A stretch of DNA of 64,000 bases from Rhizobium sp. Q54. Lineage in GTDB: Bacteria > Pseudomonadota > Alphaproteobacteria > Rhizobiales > Beijerinckiaceae. Under the pieces are notes generated by a model. It did no database searches and was not told the origin of the DNA. It worked only from the letters and a program-made list of their open reading frames with translations. Of this stretch, positions 1-10,196 are shown piece by piece. The position numbers were made by a program, and so were the translations under genes. The stretch lies in contig CAMCUC010000005.1 in NCBI GenBank assembly GCA_945878875.1, positions 18,819 to 82,818 of the forward strand, in the 5' to 3' direction. How positions within the stretch are numbered: position 1 is the first letter of the stretch; every line of letters starts with the position of its first letter.

Positions 1-2
1 CC

Positions 3-80
3 GATTATGTGAAGGCTTTCATTGAAAACCTTGTGAACTGGGAATACGTGGCGCAGATGTATTCGGCGGCCATCAAGTAG
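3..80 (+). CDS. C-terminal fragment of an unidentified protein cut by the window edge (...DYVKAFIENLVNWEYVAQMYSAAIK*)
   Basis: Open frame 3 from the left edge to TAG at 78-80, followed by a terminator-like hairpin. Confidence 0.5.
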   Translation, partial: DYVKAFIENLVNWEYVAQMYSAAIK

Positions 81-100
81 GTTGATATTTTCAAAATAGA

Positions 101-139
101 AAACGCGGGCCTGCGAACGCGGCCCGCGTTTTTGTTTGT
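101..139 (+). terminator. Rho-independent terminator-like hairpin
   Basis: aacgcgggcc...ggcccgcgtt stem followed by a T-rich tract (tttttgtttgttt). Confidence 0.75.
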
Positions 140-151
140 TTAACGGCCGGG

Positions 152-1063
152 TTAAAAATGGCGATTCACGCCAAAGGAAAACTTGGTCTCAATTTCTTGC
201 AGTCGCACGTTCATGACGTCGCCGACTGTGGCGTGGCGTTCGACGCCGGTGGAATCGTCATTTGGAATGCTGCCGCTCGTCTTGACCTTTTTTACCGTCA
301 GTTTTGAGCCGGCCTCTGACGAAAGCATACCAGCCATTTCGCCACGCACAGTCCATGCCTGATCCAGCGCATATTCAAAGCCGAACCCGAGCATCGGAGA
401 GATGAAGGATTTCGTTCCCGTCATGTCGAAGCCGTTACCCCACACGGGCTGATATGTATTGGTAGGCCCGGGGAATTGTGTTTGCTCCGTGCGATAAGAG
501 ACCTGATTGAAGTTCGCTTTGATTTCCGTGCGCGTGTAGCCAGCCCCAAGTCGCGTGTATAGCAACAGCGCCCCGGCGCCGCCGCAATCGCACAGCGAGA
601 AGCCGTCAAACGTTTTGCCGATACGGCCGCTTAAAAAGAACTCACGATCCTTTTCATACTCGATGCAATAGGCGAGCGGATCAATGCGGGTCGCGCAATT
701 CTTCGACGCTTTGGGTCCGTAAACACCCTCAATTTCAAAGCCTATTACGAGTCCGTTTCCAAGCATCCTGTTGCAGCCGGCCTGCAGGCCTGCGTGGGCG
801 CCAAAAAGATTGGTCTTTTGTTCATCAACATATTCGACAGTCACAAACTCGGTCGTGCTGAGGTTCAAATCGCTGCGCACTGCCTTTGTGCCAATCTGCG
901 CGCCCGCAAAGCAGCGATTCCAGTCAAATGGCTGTGCAACAGGATTTACCTGCGTCATCACAGGCGCCGGATGGAAAGCCTGTCGATGTGGAGCCGGCTC
1001 GGCGGCGTTAGCAGTGGCGCTCAGCAAGAGCGTAAATATTAGTGGGATAATCTTCTTCTGCAT
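152..1063 (-). CDS. Outer-membrane beta-barrel protein, signal peptide, terminal Phe (…FGVNRHF)
   Basis: 303 aa ORF, signal peptide MQKKIIPLIFTLLLSATANAAE, alternating barrel-like pattern, C-terminal aromatic; paralogous to next ORF. Confidence 0.75.
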   Translation of the reverse strand: MQKKIIPLIFTLLLSATANAAEPAPHRQAFHPAPVMTQVNPVAQPFDWNRCFAGAQIGTKAVRSDLNLSTTEFVTVEYVDEQKTNLFGAHAGLQAGCNRMLGNGLVIGFEIEGVYGPKASKNCATRIDPLAYCIEYEKDREFFLSGRIGKTFDGFSLCDCGGAGALLLYTRLGAGYTRTEIKANFNQVSYRTEQTQFPGPTNTYQPVWGNGFDMTGTKSFISPMLGFGFEYALDQAWTVRGEMAGMLSSEAGSKLTVKKVKTSGSIPNDDSTGVERHATVGDVMNVRLQEIETKFSFGVNRHF

Positions 1064-1099
1064 GATTGCGCCTTCAATACGGAAAAATCTGACGCGTTA

Positions 1100-2041
1100 T
1101 TAAAAAAGCCGGTTCACGCCAAACGTCAGCTTGGTTTCAACTTCGCGAATCTGGACCGGTAGTTTGTCGCCCAAGCTCGGATTATACTCGATGCCCGAAG
1201 GGTCTTTTGGTAATTTGGCGCCAGGGCCGAATTCAGGGTTCAGGTATCTGAGCTTGTTAACGGTCAGGTTTGACTTGCTTGTCATTGAAAACATGGTGGT
1301 GAAATCGGCGCGAATGCTCCACTGGGGCGTTATGGCTCGTTCAATTCCGATTCCAAACAAAGGAGAAAAGAACGATTTTGAGCCCTTCAAATCATAGTTT
1401 TGCGCCCATTCCGGGACATGCGCATCCGGATTATGATCGGTAATGGTTTTTGGAATGGATACGTAGGAGATCGCATTCACATTCATTGAAATATCGGTCT
1501 TGGTGTATCCTGCGCCGATGCGGCCATAAACAAGAAGTCCGCCGCCGGTGCATCCGCAGAGAAATGAATCATCGACCACATAGCCGAAGCGTGTGCTGAG
1601 AAAGGCTTCCCGTTCCTTGAATAGGTCTACGCAATAGCTAACCGGATCAGTTTGAGAGCTGCAATCTACCTGGTTTTTCTTCCCATAGGCGCCTTCAAGT
1701 TCGAAGCCGATCAGGAAGCCGTGATCCAGAATCATATTGCAACCGAGCTGAAGGCCACCGATAGGCCCGGTCAGCGTGTCGGTTGTTTTGCTAATATTTT
1801 CGGCGCGATAGAAGGGAGTGCCGGTAATGTCGATGCGGTTATCAACTGTCTTTGTGCCCACATGCATGCCAGCATAGCATCGACCCCAGTCAAACGCGCG
1901 TGGCGGGGGAGCAGGCGCCAGTTGAGGAACTGCGGCAGGCGCAGGGTAATAAGGAAACGGCGCTAGCTGATCTGCAGCCATGGCGCCGGTCGCAGTGATT
2001 GCGGCCACAAGAAATCCCGCCGTAAGTCTGAACATGATCAT
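1100..2041 (-). CDS. Outer-membrane beta-barrel protein, paralog of 152..1063
   Basis: 313 aa; shared motifs FDWGRCYAGMHVGTK, DPVSYCVDLFKEREAFLS, KLTFGVNRLF with the adjacent ORF. Confidence 0.75.
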   Translation of the reverse strand: MIMFRLTAGFLVAAITATGAMAADQLAPFPYYPAPAAVPQLAPAPPPRAFDWGRCYAGMHVGTKTVDNRIDITGTPFYRAENISKTTDTLTGPIGGLQLGCNMILDHGFLIGFELEGAYGKKNQVDCSSQTDPVSYCVDLFKEREAFLSTRFGYVVDDSFLCGCTGGGLLVYGRIGAGYTKTDISMNVNAISYVSIPKTITDHNPDAHVPEWAQNYDLKGSKSFFSPLFGIGIERAITPQWSIRADFTTMFSMTSKSNLTVNKLRYLNPEFGPGAKLPKDPSGIEYNPSLGDKLPVQIREVETKLTFGVNRLF

Positions 2042-2134
2042 CTCCGAAAAAATTTAAATTCCAATCGAAGATGATTTTGTACAATTATGGTTAATGAACC
2101 CTATCTCAAAAATCTTGTTACGTTTGATTTGCCA

Positions 2135-2165
2135 ATAAAAAAGCCGGGCGCTCAAGCGCCCGGCG
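2135..2165 (-). terminator. Rho-independent terminator for the MCP gene
   Basis: gccgggcgctcaagcgcccggc hairpin, T-tract on the minus strand just after the MCP stop. Confidence 0.75.
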
Positions 2166-2185
2166 ATAATTTATAATTTATAATA

Positions 2186-3490
2186 CTACGCGCTGGCGAC
2201 CGATCTTAAAAAGCGGTCGATCGTCACGTTCACGTGCTCTGTCTGGCGCGCGACGTCGGTGGCGGAACGATGCACTTGCGATGCTGCCAGATCGGTTTCG
2301 CTAACGGCGGATTTCAGTCCATCCATGCTTCTGGCCGCGCTTTGCGTTTCATCTGCGGCCTCTCCAGCGCTTCGTGAAATTTCCTTGGTGGCGGAGGATT
2401 GTTCTTCCACAGCTACAGCGATTCCGGCGGTAAAGCCCTCCGCTTCCTGCATCGTTGTGGAAATGGATGCAATCGCGCTTACAGCGCCTTCCGTTGCCCT
2501 TTGAATGGCCGCAACATGCTCTGCAATGCGGTCTGTCGCATGGGCTGTCTGGCTCGCGAGCGATTTCACTTCCTGCGCCACGACCGCGAAGCCGCGCCCG
2601 GCTTCGCCTGCGCGCGCGGCCTCGATGGCGGCGTTCAGGGCGAGCAGATTTGTTTGCGCGGCGATCGCCTGAATGAGGCCGATGATCTCGCCGATCTTGT
2701 GCGCCTTGTCGGCCAGACCGTCGATGGTCTGCGTGGTGGCGACCGTGGTGCGCGAGGCCTCGTTTACAGTGTTCCGGGTGCGCAAGACCTGCGCTTCGAT
2801 TTCGCGGATAGAGGCGGACAATTCTTCCGATGCGCGCGCCACGGTCAGCACGTAATTTGATGCTTGCGCGGTGGATATGGAGGCGCTGCTGGCCTGACGC
2901 GCGCTCTCGGTCGATGATGTGGCCAGTGAATCGGCGGCTTTCAGCATTTGCGAGCTGTGTCCTGCAACGTCAGTGAGGGCGCCGCCGACGGTGGCGCGAA
3001 ACTCTGCGATAAGCGCGTCAATGCGTTGCTGGCGGGCGAGCGCGGCAGCCTCGGACGCGCCCACGCGCTCCAGCAGCGACACGCGCTCGCCAAGCCGACC
3101 CTTCAGCCGCTCAATGGCCGCGCCGATCTGCGCCAGCTCGGTGGTTGTTCCAAGGTTTGGCACCTCAACGGAAAGGTCGCCGTCGGACAGGCTGATGAGC
3201 GTCTTGCTGAGGGCCGCGACGTTTTCAGCCAGACGCGACATCATCGAGTTCAAAAGTATGACAACGCTTCCCACAATCACCAAAGCGCCTGTGACGGGAA
3301 TGATAAAGCTGAAGCTGTCTTCCTCGCCGCCGGTTTGTGACCAGGAGATCATCAAAACGACGAGCAACGCCACCGCCCCGATGACCAGACCGCCCTTTCT
3401 GGTAATATGCGAGCTGATGGTCGTTCTCCTTGATCCGCCCGGCGCACATACGCCTGAAGCGAAACAATGGGCCACCTTGCTTAAGACCAA
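2186..3490 (-). CDS. Methyl-accepting chemotaxis protein (two TM segments, HAMP-like region, MA signalling domain)
   Basis: Hairpin motif [47 protein letters not shown]. Confidence 0.92.
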   Translation of the reverse strand: MVLSKVAHCFASGVCAPGGSRRTTISSHITRKGGLVIGAVALLVVLMISWSQTGGEEDSFSFIIPVTGALVIVGSVVILLNSMMSRLAENVAALSKTLISLSDGDLSVEVPNLGTTTELAQIGAAIERLKGRLGERVSLLERVGASEAAALARQQRIDALIAEFRATVGGALTDVAGHSSQMLKAADSLATSSTESARQASSASISTAQASNYVLTVARASEELSASIREIEAQVLRTRNTVNEASRTTVATTQTIDGLADKAHKIGEIIGLIQAIAAQTNLLALNAAIEAARAGEAGRGFAVVAQEVKSLASQTAHATDRIAEHVAAIQRATEGAVSAIASISTTMQEAEGFTAGIAVAVEEQSSATKEISRSAGEAADETQSAARSMDGLKSAVSETDLAASQVHRSATDVARQTEHVNVTIDRFLRSVASA

Positions 3491-3504
3491 GTAAAATTCT
3501 TGTC

Positions 3505-4353
3505 TCAGGCCGACACCCTGGAAAAGTCCAGGCTCGCTCCAGCTCTCGCCAGCAGATCGGGGAAGACGTTCCCCAGCAGAAAATCAAGCTCCTGCTCGCG
3601 GGTAATCGTCACCGGATCAAGCTCCGCCAGCGCGTCGTCGATCCGTCCTGGATGGCACATCACCAGATGCCGGGGGCCGGGGGCGCGCAGATAACTTTCA
3701 AAGTCGGACGCATAGTCACGCGCCGGATCGAACGCCGAGAAGCCCGCAAAGCCCTCGTTTACCGCAAAGCCCCGGCTCCGGGCGGCCTTGGCGAACCCGT
3801 GGGCGAACCATGCCAGCAGCAGCGCCTTCTTCGTCTCCACACCCCGCGCAAGGATGCGGGATGGCTTGTCGGCGCTGTCGCGCAGCCACACCCGGCCTGC
3901 CCAGCCGCGTCGCTCCATTTCCGCCAGCAGCAGGCCGCGAATGGAGCGGAACGTATGGACATGCTGGTGGCCATCGACGAAGTCGGGCGTGCGGTCCATC
4001 GCGGACTCGAACGAATCAAACTGGCGCGCGATCTCGGCGGCGACTTCACCAGCCATTGCTTGCGGGAGATTCCGCTGACGCAGATAAAAGCCAACCCCGG
4101 GCAATTTGCCTTGCGGCGCAAGATTGGGCGCACTGGCCAGCGGGGCGCCCACAGTCAGGTTCAGGTGAACGCCTATCTGGGCATGGTCGAGATAAGGCGC
4201 CAGCAAAGGCGCAGCATTTGGCCAGTCAGGCAGGTTGGTCATGGCACCCGTGGCGTTGATGCGCCGCGCCGCCAAAGCCTGCCGGATGCCGGCGCTCACG
4301 GCTGGAGAAAGCCCGTAATCGTCCGCACAGAGAACAAACGAGAAGTCCGACAT
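3505..4353 (-). CDS. ChbG/HpnK-type polysaccharide/hopanoid deacetylase
   Basis: [23 protein letters not shown]... [12 protein letters not shown] motif. Confidence 0.85.
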   Translation of the reverse strand: MSDFSFVLCADDYGLSPAVSAGIRQALAARRINATGAMTNLPDWPNAAPLLAPYLDHAQIGVHLNLTVGAPLASAPNLAPQGKLPGVGFYLRQRNLPQAMAGEVAAEIARQFDSFESAMDRTPDFVDGHQHVHTFRSIRGLLLAEMERRGWAGRVWLRDSADKPSRILARGVETKKALLLAWFAHGFAKAARSRGFAVNEGFAGFSAFDPARDYASDFESYLRAPGPRHLVMCHPGRIDDALAELDPVTITREQELDFLLGNVFPDLLARAGASLDFSRVSA

Positions 4354-4489
4354 GCTGCCTCATGCTCGAAAGCGCCTCGTCCCGCATAGCACGCACGCGG
4401 GGGATTGCGCGAGGCCTCCCCTTTGCGCATAGCTCTTGTGCAACACTTCCGGGTCCTGTGACCCATGCCGGGCGAAAACGGACGCTTCC

Positions 4490-5485
4490 ATGACCTCTCT
4501 CTCCGAAACCGCCGCTCCTGAACTGACCGTGATCGTGCCTATGTATAACGAGGCCGAGAACCTGTCTCCTTTGTTGGCGCGGCTGACGCCTGTCCTGGAG
4601 CACTGCGTCGCCTCTTATGAGATCTTCTTTGTCGACGACGGCTCCAGCGACGAGACCCTGCTGGCCCTGCGTCAGGCCAACCTGTCCGACCCGCGTTTGC
4701 GGGCGATTTCGTTCAGCCGCAACTTTGGCAAGGAGATCGCGATTGCAGCGGGCCTCGACCATGCGCGCGGCGAGGCTGTCGTCATTATGGATGCGGACCT
4801 TCAGCACCCTCCGGAAATGATTGAGACGTTCGTGGAGCGTTGGCGTGAGGGCTATCAAAACGTCTACGGTCAGCGTGTGGACCGCACCGCTGACAGCGCG
4901 CTGCGGCGTTTGCTGACGCTGCGTTTCTACAAACTGTTCGCTTCTTTTGGCGAAACCGCGCTGCCGCCAGGGGCCGGCGATTTCCGCCTGCTGGACGCCC
5001 AGGCCGTTGAGGCCTTGCGCGCCATGCCCGAGCGTGCGCGCTTCTCAAAAGGGCTTTACGCGTGGATCGGCTTTCGCTCCATCGGCGTGCCGTTTGAAGT
5101 TGCCGAGCGCGCGTTTGGCGAATCCAAATTCAGCTATCGCAAGCTCACGCGCTTTGCGCTCGACGGCCTGATGTCGTTCTCGACCCTGCCGCTGATGGTG
5201 TGGACCTATGTCGGAACGGTGATTGCCATCGGAGCCCTTGCCATGGCGGTTTATTTCATCATGCAGACGATTACGGTCGGCGCGGACGTGCCGGGCTACG
5301 CCTCGCTGATTGTGTCGATCATGTTCTTCTCCGGCGTGCAATTGATGTCGCTGGGGATACTTGGCGAATATGTGGGCCGCATATTTGCGGAGGTGAAGCG
5401 CAGGCCGTTGTATCTTGTGGCTGAGCGCGTGGGCGTCGAGGCTGATTCCTCGCCCATTGGCCGCACCCGGAAATCGTCTCCTTGA
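4490..5485 (+). CDS. Family 2 glycosyltransferase (DPM1/ArnC-like), two C-terminal TM helices
   Basis: TVIVPMYNEAENL, FVDDGSSDET, MDADLQHPPE motifs. Confidence 0.88.
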   Translation: MTSLSETAAPELTVIVPMYNEAENLSPLLARLTPVLEHCVASYEIFFVDDGSSDETLLALRQANLSDPRLRAISFSRNFGKEIAIAAGLDHARGEAVVIMDADLQHPPEMIETFVERWREGYQNVYGQRVDRTADSALRRLLTLRFYKLFASFGETALPPGAGDFRLLDAQAVEALRAMPERARFSKGLYAWIGFRSIGVPFEVAERAFGESKFSYRKLTRFALDGLMSFSTLPLMVWTYVGTVIAIGALAMAVYFIMQTITVGADVPGYASLIVSIMFFSGVQLMSLGILGEYVGRIFAEVKRRPLYLVAERVGVEADSSPIGRTRKSSP

Positions 5486-7059
5486 GCATGCTGCGCAGTC
5501 TGGCCTCAGTCAGCGGGTTCACTTTGCTCTCGCGCGCAACAGGCTTTGCGCGGGACGTGATGATGGGCGCGGCTTTGGGCGCGGGCGCGCTGGCGGATGC
5601 TTTCACCATCGCTTTCCGGCTGCCCAATCATTTCCGCGCTATCTTCGGCGAGGGCGCGTTTAACGCCGCCTATGTGCCAACCTATGCGCGGGCGCTGGAA
5701 GGCGCGGGTGCGGAGCAGGCCAAACAATTCTCGGCGCAGATTTTCACGCTGCTTCTGGGTTCGCAAGTTATACTGCTGGCGCTGGCTTTGCTCTTCACCC
5801 GCGAGCTGCTTGGCCTGCTGGCGCCCGGACTTGATCCCGGATCGGCGACCTATCAGCACGCGCTTTTGATGACGCGGATCACGTTCCCCTATCTGCTGTG
5901 CGTCACGCTGGTCACGCTGCTGTCGGGCACAATGAACGCGCACGGGCGCTTTGCGGCAGCGGCTTTTGCGCCTGTGCTGCTGAACCTTTCGATCATCGCC
6001 TGCCTTGCGCTTGTGGCAATGTTTCCCGATGCAGGCATTGCCGCCAGCGTCGGCGTGCTGATTGCGGGCTTGCTGGAACTGGCTTTGATGATCGTCGTGG
6101 CCCGGCGGGCGGGCGTGTTGCAAATGCTGGCGCGTCCGCGATGGGGCGAGCATGTGCGGCGCTTTTTCAAGACGTTTCTGCCAGCCGTCATTGGCTCGGC
6201 TGGCGTGCAGATCGCGCTGTTCGCCGATACGATCATCGGCTCGATGTTGCCGACGGGCGGCATGGCGTCGATCTATTACGCAGACCGCATTTATCAGCTT
6301 CCCATCGGCGTGATTGGCATTGCGGCGGGCGCCGTGCTGTTGCCGGAGATGAGCCGCCGCTTTGCCGCCAATGACGCGTCCGGCGCGCTGGAGGCGCAGA
6401 ACCGCACGATGGCGTTGACGATTGCGCTGTCCGCCCCGTTCTTCGTGGCGTTTCTCACCATTCCCGATCTCATCATGGCGGGCGTGTTCCAGCGCGGCGC
6501 GTTCAGCGCGGAGGCCGCGCAGGCGTCCGCCCGTGTGCTTGCAGCTTATGGAACAGGCTTGCTGGCCGTCGTGCTGATCCGCTCTGCGATTGCGAGCTTT
6601 CAGGCGCGCGGCGACACCATGACGCCGATGAAAATTGCGCTTGCCGCAGTGGCGTTGAACGTGGCGCTCAAGATCGTTTTGTTTGAGCCGCTGGGCGCCT
6701 CCGGCCTTGCTCTGGCGACCGCAATCGGGGCCTGGCTGAACTTCGCGCTGCTCATGATCTTCGCCATCCGGCGCGGCGACATGAAGATTGATAAAATCAC
6801 CACACGCGTCGCCATCGCCGCAACATGCGCGAGCGTTCTTTTGGCAGTTGTGACGCTCATAGGGCGCGATTTCAGCGGCGTGCTTGCTGCACGGATCAGC
6901 ACGGCTTTCGCCTCGGAGATTGAGCTGATCGGGCTTATGCTGATCGGCGCCCTCGCTTATGGCGGCGCGCTGCTGGCGTTATTGCCGCTGCTGGGCATAC
7001 GCTTGAGTCAACTAAAACCGCTGCGACGCAGACCCAACAACGACGCGAGCCAGCTCTAG
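5482..7059 (+). CDS. murJ: Lipid II flippase MurJ
   Basis: 525 aa polytopic, SRATGFARDVMMGAALGAG...AFRLPNHFRAIFGEGAFNAAYVP. Confidence 0.92.
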   Translation: MSMLRSLASVSGFTLLSRATGFARDVMMGAALGAGALADAFTIAFRLPNHFRAIFGEGAFNAAYVPTYARALEGAGAEQAKQFSAQIFTLLLGSQVILLALALLFTRELLGLLAPGLDPGSATYQHALLMTRITFPYLLCVTLVTLLSGTMNAHGRFAAAAFAPVLLNLSIIACLALVAMFPDAGIAASVGVLIAGLLELALMIVVARRAGVLQMLARPRWGEHVRRFFKTFLPAVIGSAGVQIALFADTIIGSMLPTGGMASIYYADRIYQLPIGVIGIAAGAVLLPEMSRRFAANDASGALEAQNRTMALTIALSAPFFVAFLTIPDLIMAGVFQRGAFSAEAAQASARVLAAYGTGLLAVVLIRSAIASFQARGDTMTPMKIALAAVALNVALKIVLFEPLGASGLALATAIGAWLNFALLMIFAIRRGDMKIDKITTRVAIAATCASVLLAVVTLIGRDFSGVLAARISTAFASEIELIGLMLIGALAYGGALLALLPLLGIRLSQLKPLRRRPNNDASQL

Positions 7060-7098
7060 GCATCCAAACTCATACCCGGCATCTGGAAAATTCGCACC

Positions 7099-7965
7099 AT
7101 GAACGCACTCGTCATCGCCCGCACCATCGCCGACCTTCGCGCCCATGTGGCGGCGTGGAAGCAAGCGGGCGAGCGCGTGGCGCTTGTTCCCACCATGGGC
7201 GCTCTGCATGCAGGACACATCGCGTTGACGCAGCATGCGCGCGCGCACTCAAAGGCGCAGCGCGTTATCGTGTCGATCTTCGTCAACCCGACGCAATTTG
7301 CCCCTCACGAAGACTTCAGCAAATATCCGCGCACGTTTGAGGCCGACGTTGAAAAGCTCACCGCTGCAGGCGTTGATCTTGTTTATGCGCCCACCGCCGA
7401 ACAGATGTACCCGCAAGGCTTCGCCACCACCATTGCGCTCAACGGTCCAGCGCTCGCCGATCTCGAAGACCGCTTCCGCCCGACGCATTTTGCAGGCGTG
7501 GCCACCATCGTCGCAAAGCTGTTTACGCAGGCCATGCCGGACGTGGCGATCTTCGGCCAGAAGGATTACCAGCAGCTTGCCGTCATCGCCCGCATGACGC
7601 GCGATCTCGATCTGCCGGTGCAGGTGATCGGCATGGAGACCGTGCGCGAGAGCGACGGGCTCGCACTGTCCTCGCGCAACGTATATCTGAGCGCAGAGCA
7701 CCGCGCGCTCGCGCCTGTGCTCCACACTACGATGCAGGCCTGCACGCAACGTATTGCGGCGGGCGAAGCTTTCGAGTCCGTGCTGGATGCAGGCCGCAGC
7801 GCAATCACGAAGGCGGGCTTCGCGCTGGACTATCTCGAATTGCGCGATGCGGATAATCTGGGCGCGGCAGACAGCGCCCAAAAGCTGCGCCTGCTGGTGG
7901 CCGCGCGCATTGGCGCGACGCGGCTCATTGACAATATCGACGTCCCGCTTCCCCGGAGAGCATGA
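7099..7965 (+). CDS. panC: Pantoate--beta-alanine ligase
   Basis: VPTMGALHAGH, FVNPTQFAPHED, FGQKDYQQ, SSRNVYLS motifs. Confidence 0.95.
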   Translation: MNALVIARTIADLRAHVAAWKQAGERVALVPTMGALHAGHIALTQHARAHSKAQRVIVSIFVNPTQFAPHEDFSKYPRTFEADVEKLTAAGVDLVYAPTAEQMYPQGFATTIALNGPALADLEDRFRPTHFAGVATIVAKLFTQAMPDVAIFGQKDYQQLAVIARMTRDLDLPVQVIGMETVRESDGLALSSRNVYLSAEHRALAPVLHTTMQACTQRIAAGEAFESVLDAGRSAITKAGFALDYLELRDADNLGAADSAQKLRLLVAARIGATRLIDNIDVPLPRRA

Positions 7966-8780
7966 TGGCCATTGTTGCAGACCAGAAGCCCCTGAAGCTC
8001 GGCGATTTCGCAAAGATGCGCGCGACTGGCGAGAAGATCGCCATGCTCACCTGCTATGATTCCTCATTCGCCAGCCTGCTTGAGCGCGCTGGCGTCGAGA
8101 TGCTGCTGGTGGGCGATTCGCTGGGCAATGTCTTGCAGGGCCATGGCTCCACTTTGCCCGTCACCATGGAGCATATGGAATATCACACCGCCTGCGTGGC
8201 CCGCGCCGCAAGGCGGGCGATGGTGATCGCCGACATGCCGTTTGGCTCCTATCAGGAGAGCCCCGGTCAGGCGATGCGGAATGCTTCGCGCCTGATGGCG
8301 GCGGGCGCGCACATTGTGAAGCTGGAGGGCGGCGCCGTCATGGTCGAGACCGTGCGGTTTCTGGTCGAGCGTGGCGTGCCGGTTTGCGCCCATACCGGCC
8401 TGACGCCACAATCGGTGAACCAGCTTGGCGGCTATCGCATACAGGGCGCCAATGCTGATTCCGCAGCCGTCATGATGGCTGACGCCAAAGCGCTGGAGGA
8501 TGCGGGCGCGGCCCTGATGGTGATCGAGATGATCCCGGCGGCCCTTGGCGCGCAGATCACAAAAAGCCTCTCGCGCATGGCCACAATCGGCATCGGCGCC
8601 GGAGCCGATTGCGACGGACAGGTGCTGGTGCTGCACGACATGATAGGCGTCTATCCGGGCAAGAAGCCGCGCTTTACCAAGGACTTCATGGCTGGCGCCG
8701 CCAGTATCGAGGAGGCTGTGTCGCGCTACGTTCAGGCAGTGAAATCGGGCGCGTTCCCGGCGCCGGTGAATTGCTACTGA
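7962..8780 (+). CDS. panB: 3-methyl-2-oxobutanoate hydroxymethyltransferase
   Basis: MLTCYDSSFASLLERAGVEMLLVGDSLGNVLQGHGSTLPVT; overlaps panC by 4 nt. Confidence 0.95.
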   Translation: MMAIVADQKPLKLGDFAKMRATGEKIAMLTCYDSSFASLLERAGVEMLLVGDSLGNVLQGHGSTLPVTMEHMEYHTACVARAARRAMVIADMPFGSYQESPGQAMRNASRLMAAGAHIVKLEGGAVMVETVRFLVERGVPVCAHTGLTPQSVNQLGGYRIQGANADSAAVMMADAKALEDAGAALMVIEMIPAALGAQITKSLSRMATIGIGAGADCDGQVLVLHDMIGVYPGKKPRFTKDFMAGAASIEEAVSRYVQAVKSGAFPAPVNCY

Positions 8781-8969
8781 GATAGGCGGCGGGAAGTCCT
8801 GGACTTTAGTATCGTGACGTCGGCGCGTTCAGGTGCGAAGCTTTGGGAGAAGGCGCCCTTGCCCGCGTCCCAAAAAAGTACAAAGGTTCAATCCTCTGGA
8901 TCGTACAGGACGATCCGAGCGGGGCGCTAACATGCGTGTCGCAAAAATGCTCTTCGTAGGAGGGGAAGC

Positions 8970-10139
8970 ATGATTTTCAAAAGCATCCTTGCGGGGGCCG
9001 TTGGCCTTGCCGCCGGACTCCAGTTCACCGCGCCCGCTATCTCGCAAGAGACCGTAAAGGTCGGCCTGATCGCCACGCTCACCGGCCCGCAGGCCGCGTC
9101 CGGCCGCCAGAAAGTCGCTGGCGCCCGCCTCTACATGCAGCTCAACGGCAATATGGTCGCCGGCAAGAAGATCGAGCTGATCATCAAGGACGACACCGGC
9201 GTGGCCGACGTGACCCGTCGCCATGCGCAAGAGCTGATCGTCAACGACAAGGTGGCGGCAATCGCCGGCTTCAGCCTGACGCCGCTCGCGCTTGCCGTTG
9301 CCCCGGTCATCACCCAGTCGAAGACGCCCGCGATTATCATGACGGCGGGAACGTCCGTGATCACCGAGCGTTCGCCCTATTTCGTGCGCGTCAGCTTCAC
9401 TCTGCCGCAGCAGAGCGTGCCGATCGCCGAATGGGTCGCCAATAACGGCGCCAAGACGGCAGTGTCGCTGGTGTCCGATTACGGCCCCGGCATCGACGCG
9501 CAGAACGCATTCAAGATGCGCTTTGAGGAAAAGGGCGGCAAGGTTCTTGAGCAGCTCAAGGCGCCGCTGGCCAACCCTGAATTCTCGCCCTTCTTGCAAC
9601 GCGCCAAGGACCTGAAGCCCGACGCGCTGTTCCTCTTCGTCCCCGCCCCTACGGCTGGCACGCTCATGAAGCAGGTCATTGATCGCGGCCTGACAGAAGC
9701 CAACATCAGGGTCATCGGCACCGGCGACATCACCGACGACGACCAGCTCAACGGCATCGGCGACAGCGTGCTGGGGCTCATCACCTCGCACTTCTATTCA
9801 GCAGCCCATGGCTCCGCGATGAACCAGAAGTTCGTGGCCGAGTTCAAGAAGGCCAATCCCGGCATGCGCCCGAACTTCATCGCCGTCGGCGGCTGGGATG
9901 GCATGCACGCCTTCTATGAGGCCGTGAAGAAGACCAATGGCGACACCGACGGCACGAAGCTTGTGGACGCCATGAAGGGCGCCACCTGGGAAAGCCCGCG
10001 CGGCATGATGACCATTGATCCTCAAACGCGCGACGTGATCCAGGACGTCTATATCCGCAAGGTCGAAAAGCGGGACGGCGAGCTTTACAACATCGAGTTT
10101 GATGTGGTGAAGCAGGTCAAGGATCCGATGCACAAATAG
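8970..10139 (+). CDS. Branched-chain amino-acid-type ABC transporter substrate-binding protein
   Basis: Signal peptide plus VKVGLIATLTGPQAASG; followed by LivHMGF-like genes. Confidence 0.9.
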   Translation: MIFKSILAGAVGLAAGLQFTAPAISQETVKVGLIATLTGPQAASGRQKVAGARLYMQLNGNMVAGKKIELIIKDDTGVADVTRRHAQELIVNDKVAAIAGFSLTPLALAVAPVITQSKTPAIIMTAGTSVITERSPYFVRVSFTLPQQSVPIAEWVANNGAKTAVSLVSDYGPGIDAQNAFKMRFEEKGGKVLEQLKAPLANPEFSPFLQRAKDLKPDALFLFVPAPTAGTLMKQVIDRGLTEANIRVIGTGDITDDDQLNGIGDSVLGLITSHFYSAAHGSAMNQKFVAEFKKANPGMRPNFIAVGGWDGMHAFYEAVKKTNGDTDGTKLVDAMKGATWESPRGMMTIDPQTRDVIQDVYIRKVEKRDGELYNIEFDVVKQVKDPMHK

Positions 10140-10145
10140 CAAGAC

Positions 10146-10171
10146 CGGCCCCGCGGCGCGCGCTGCGGGGC
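10146..10171 (+). promoter_or_regulatory. Intercistronic GC-rich hairpin after the substrate-binding protein
   Basis: ggccccgc...gcggggcc stem, no strong T tract. Confidence 0.5.
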
Positions 10172-10196
10172 CGACTAATCTTCGCGGGAGGGCGCC

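Noticed and set aside
3430-4389. 319-aa plus-strand ORF
   Set aside because: Antisense to the HpnK-like deacetylase and without protein-like features
8829-9791. 320-aa minus-strand ORF opposite the Liv-type substrate-binding protein
   Set aside because: Antisense shadow ORF with typical His/Arg/Asp-rich composition
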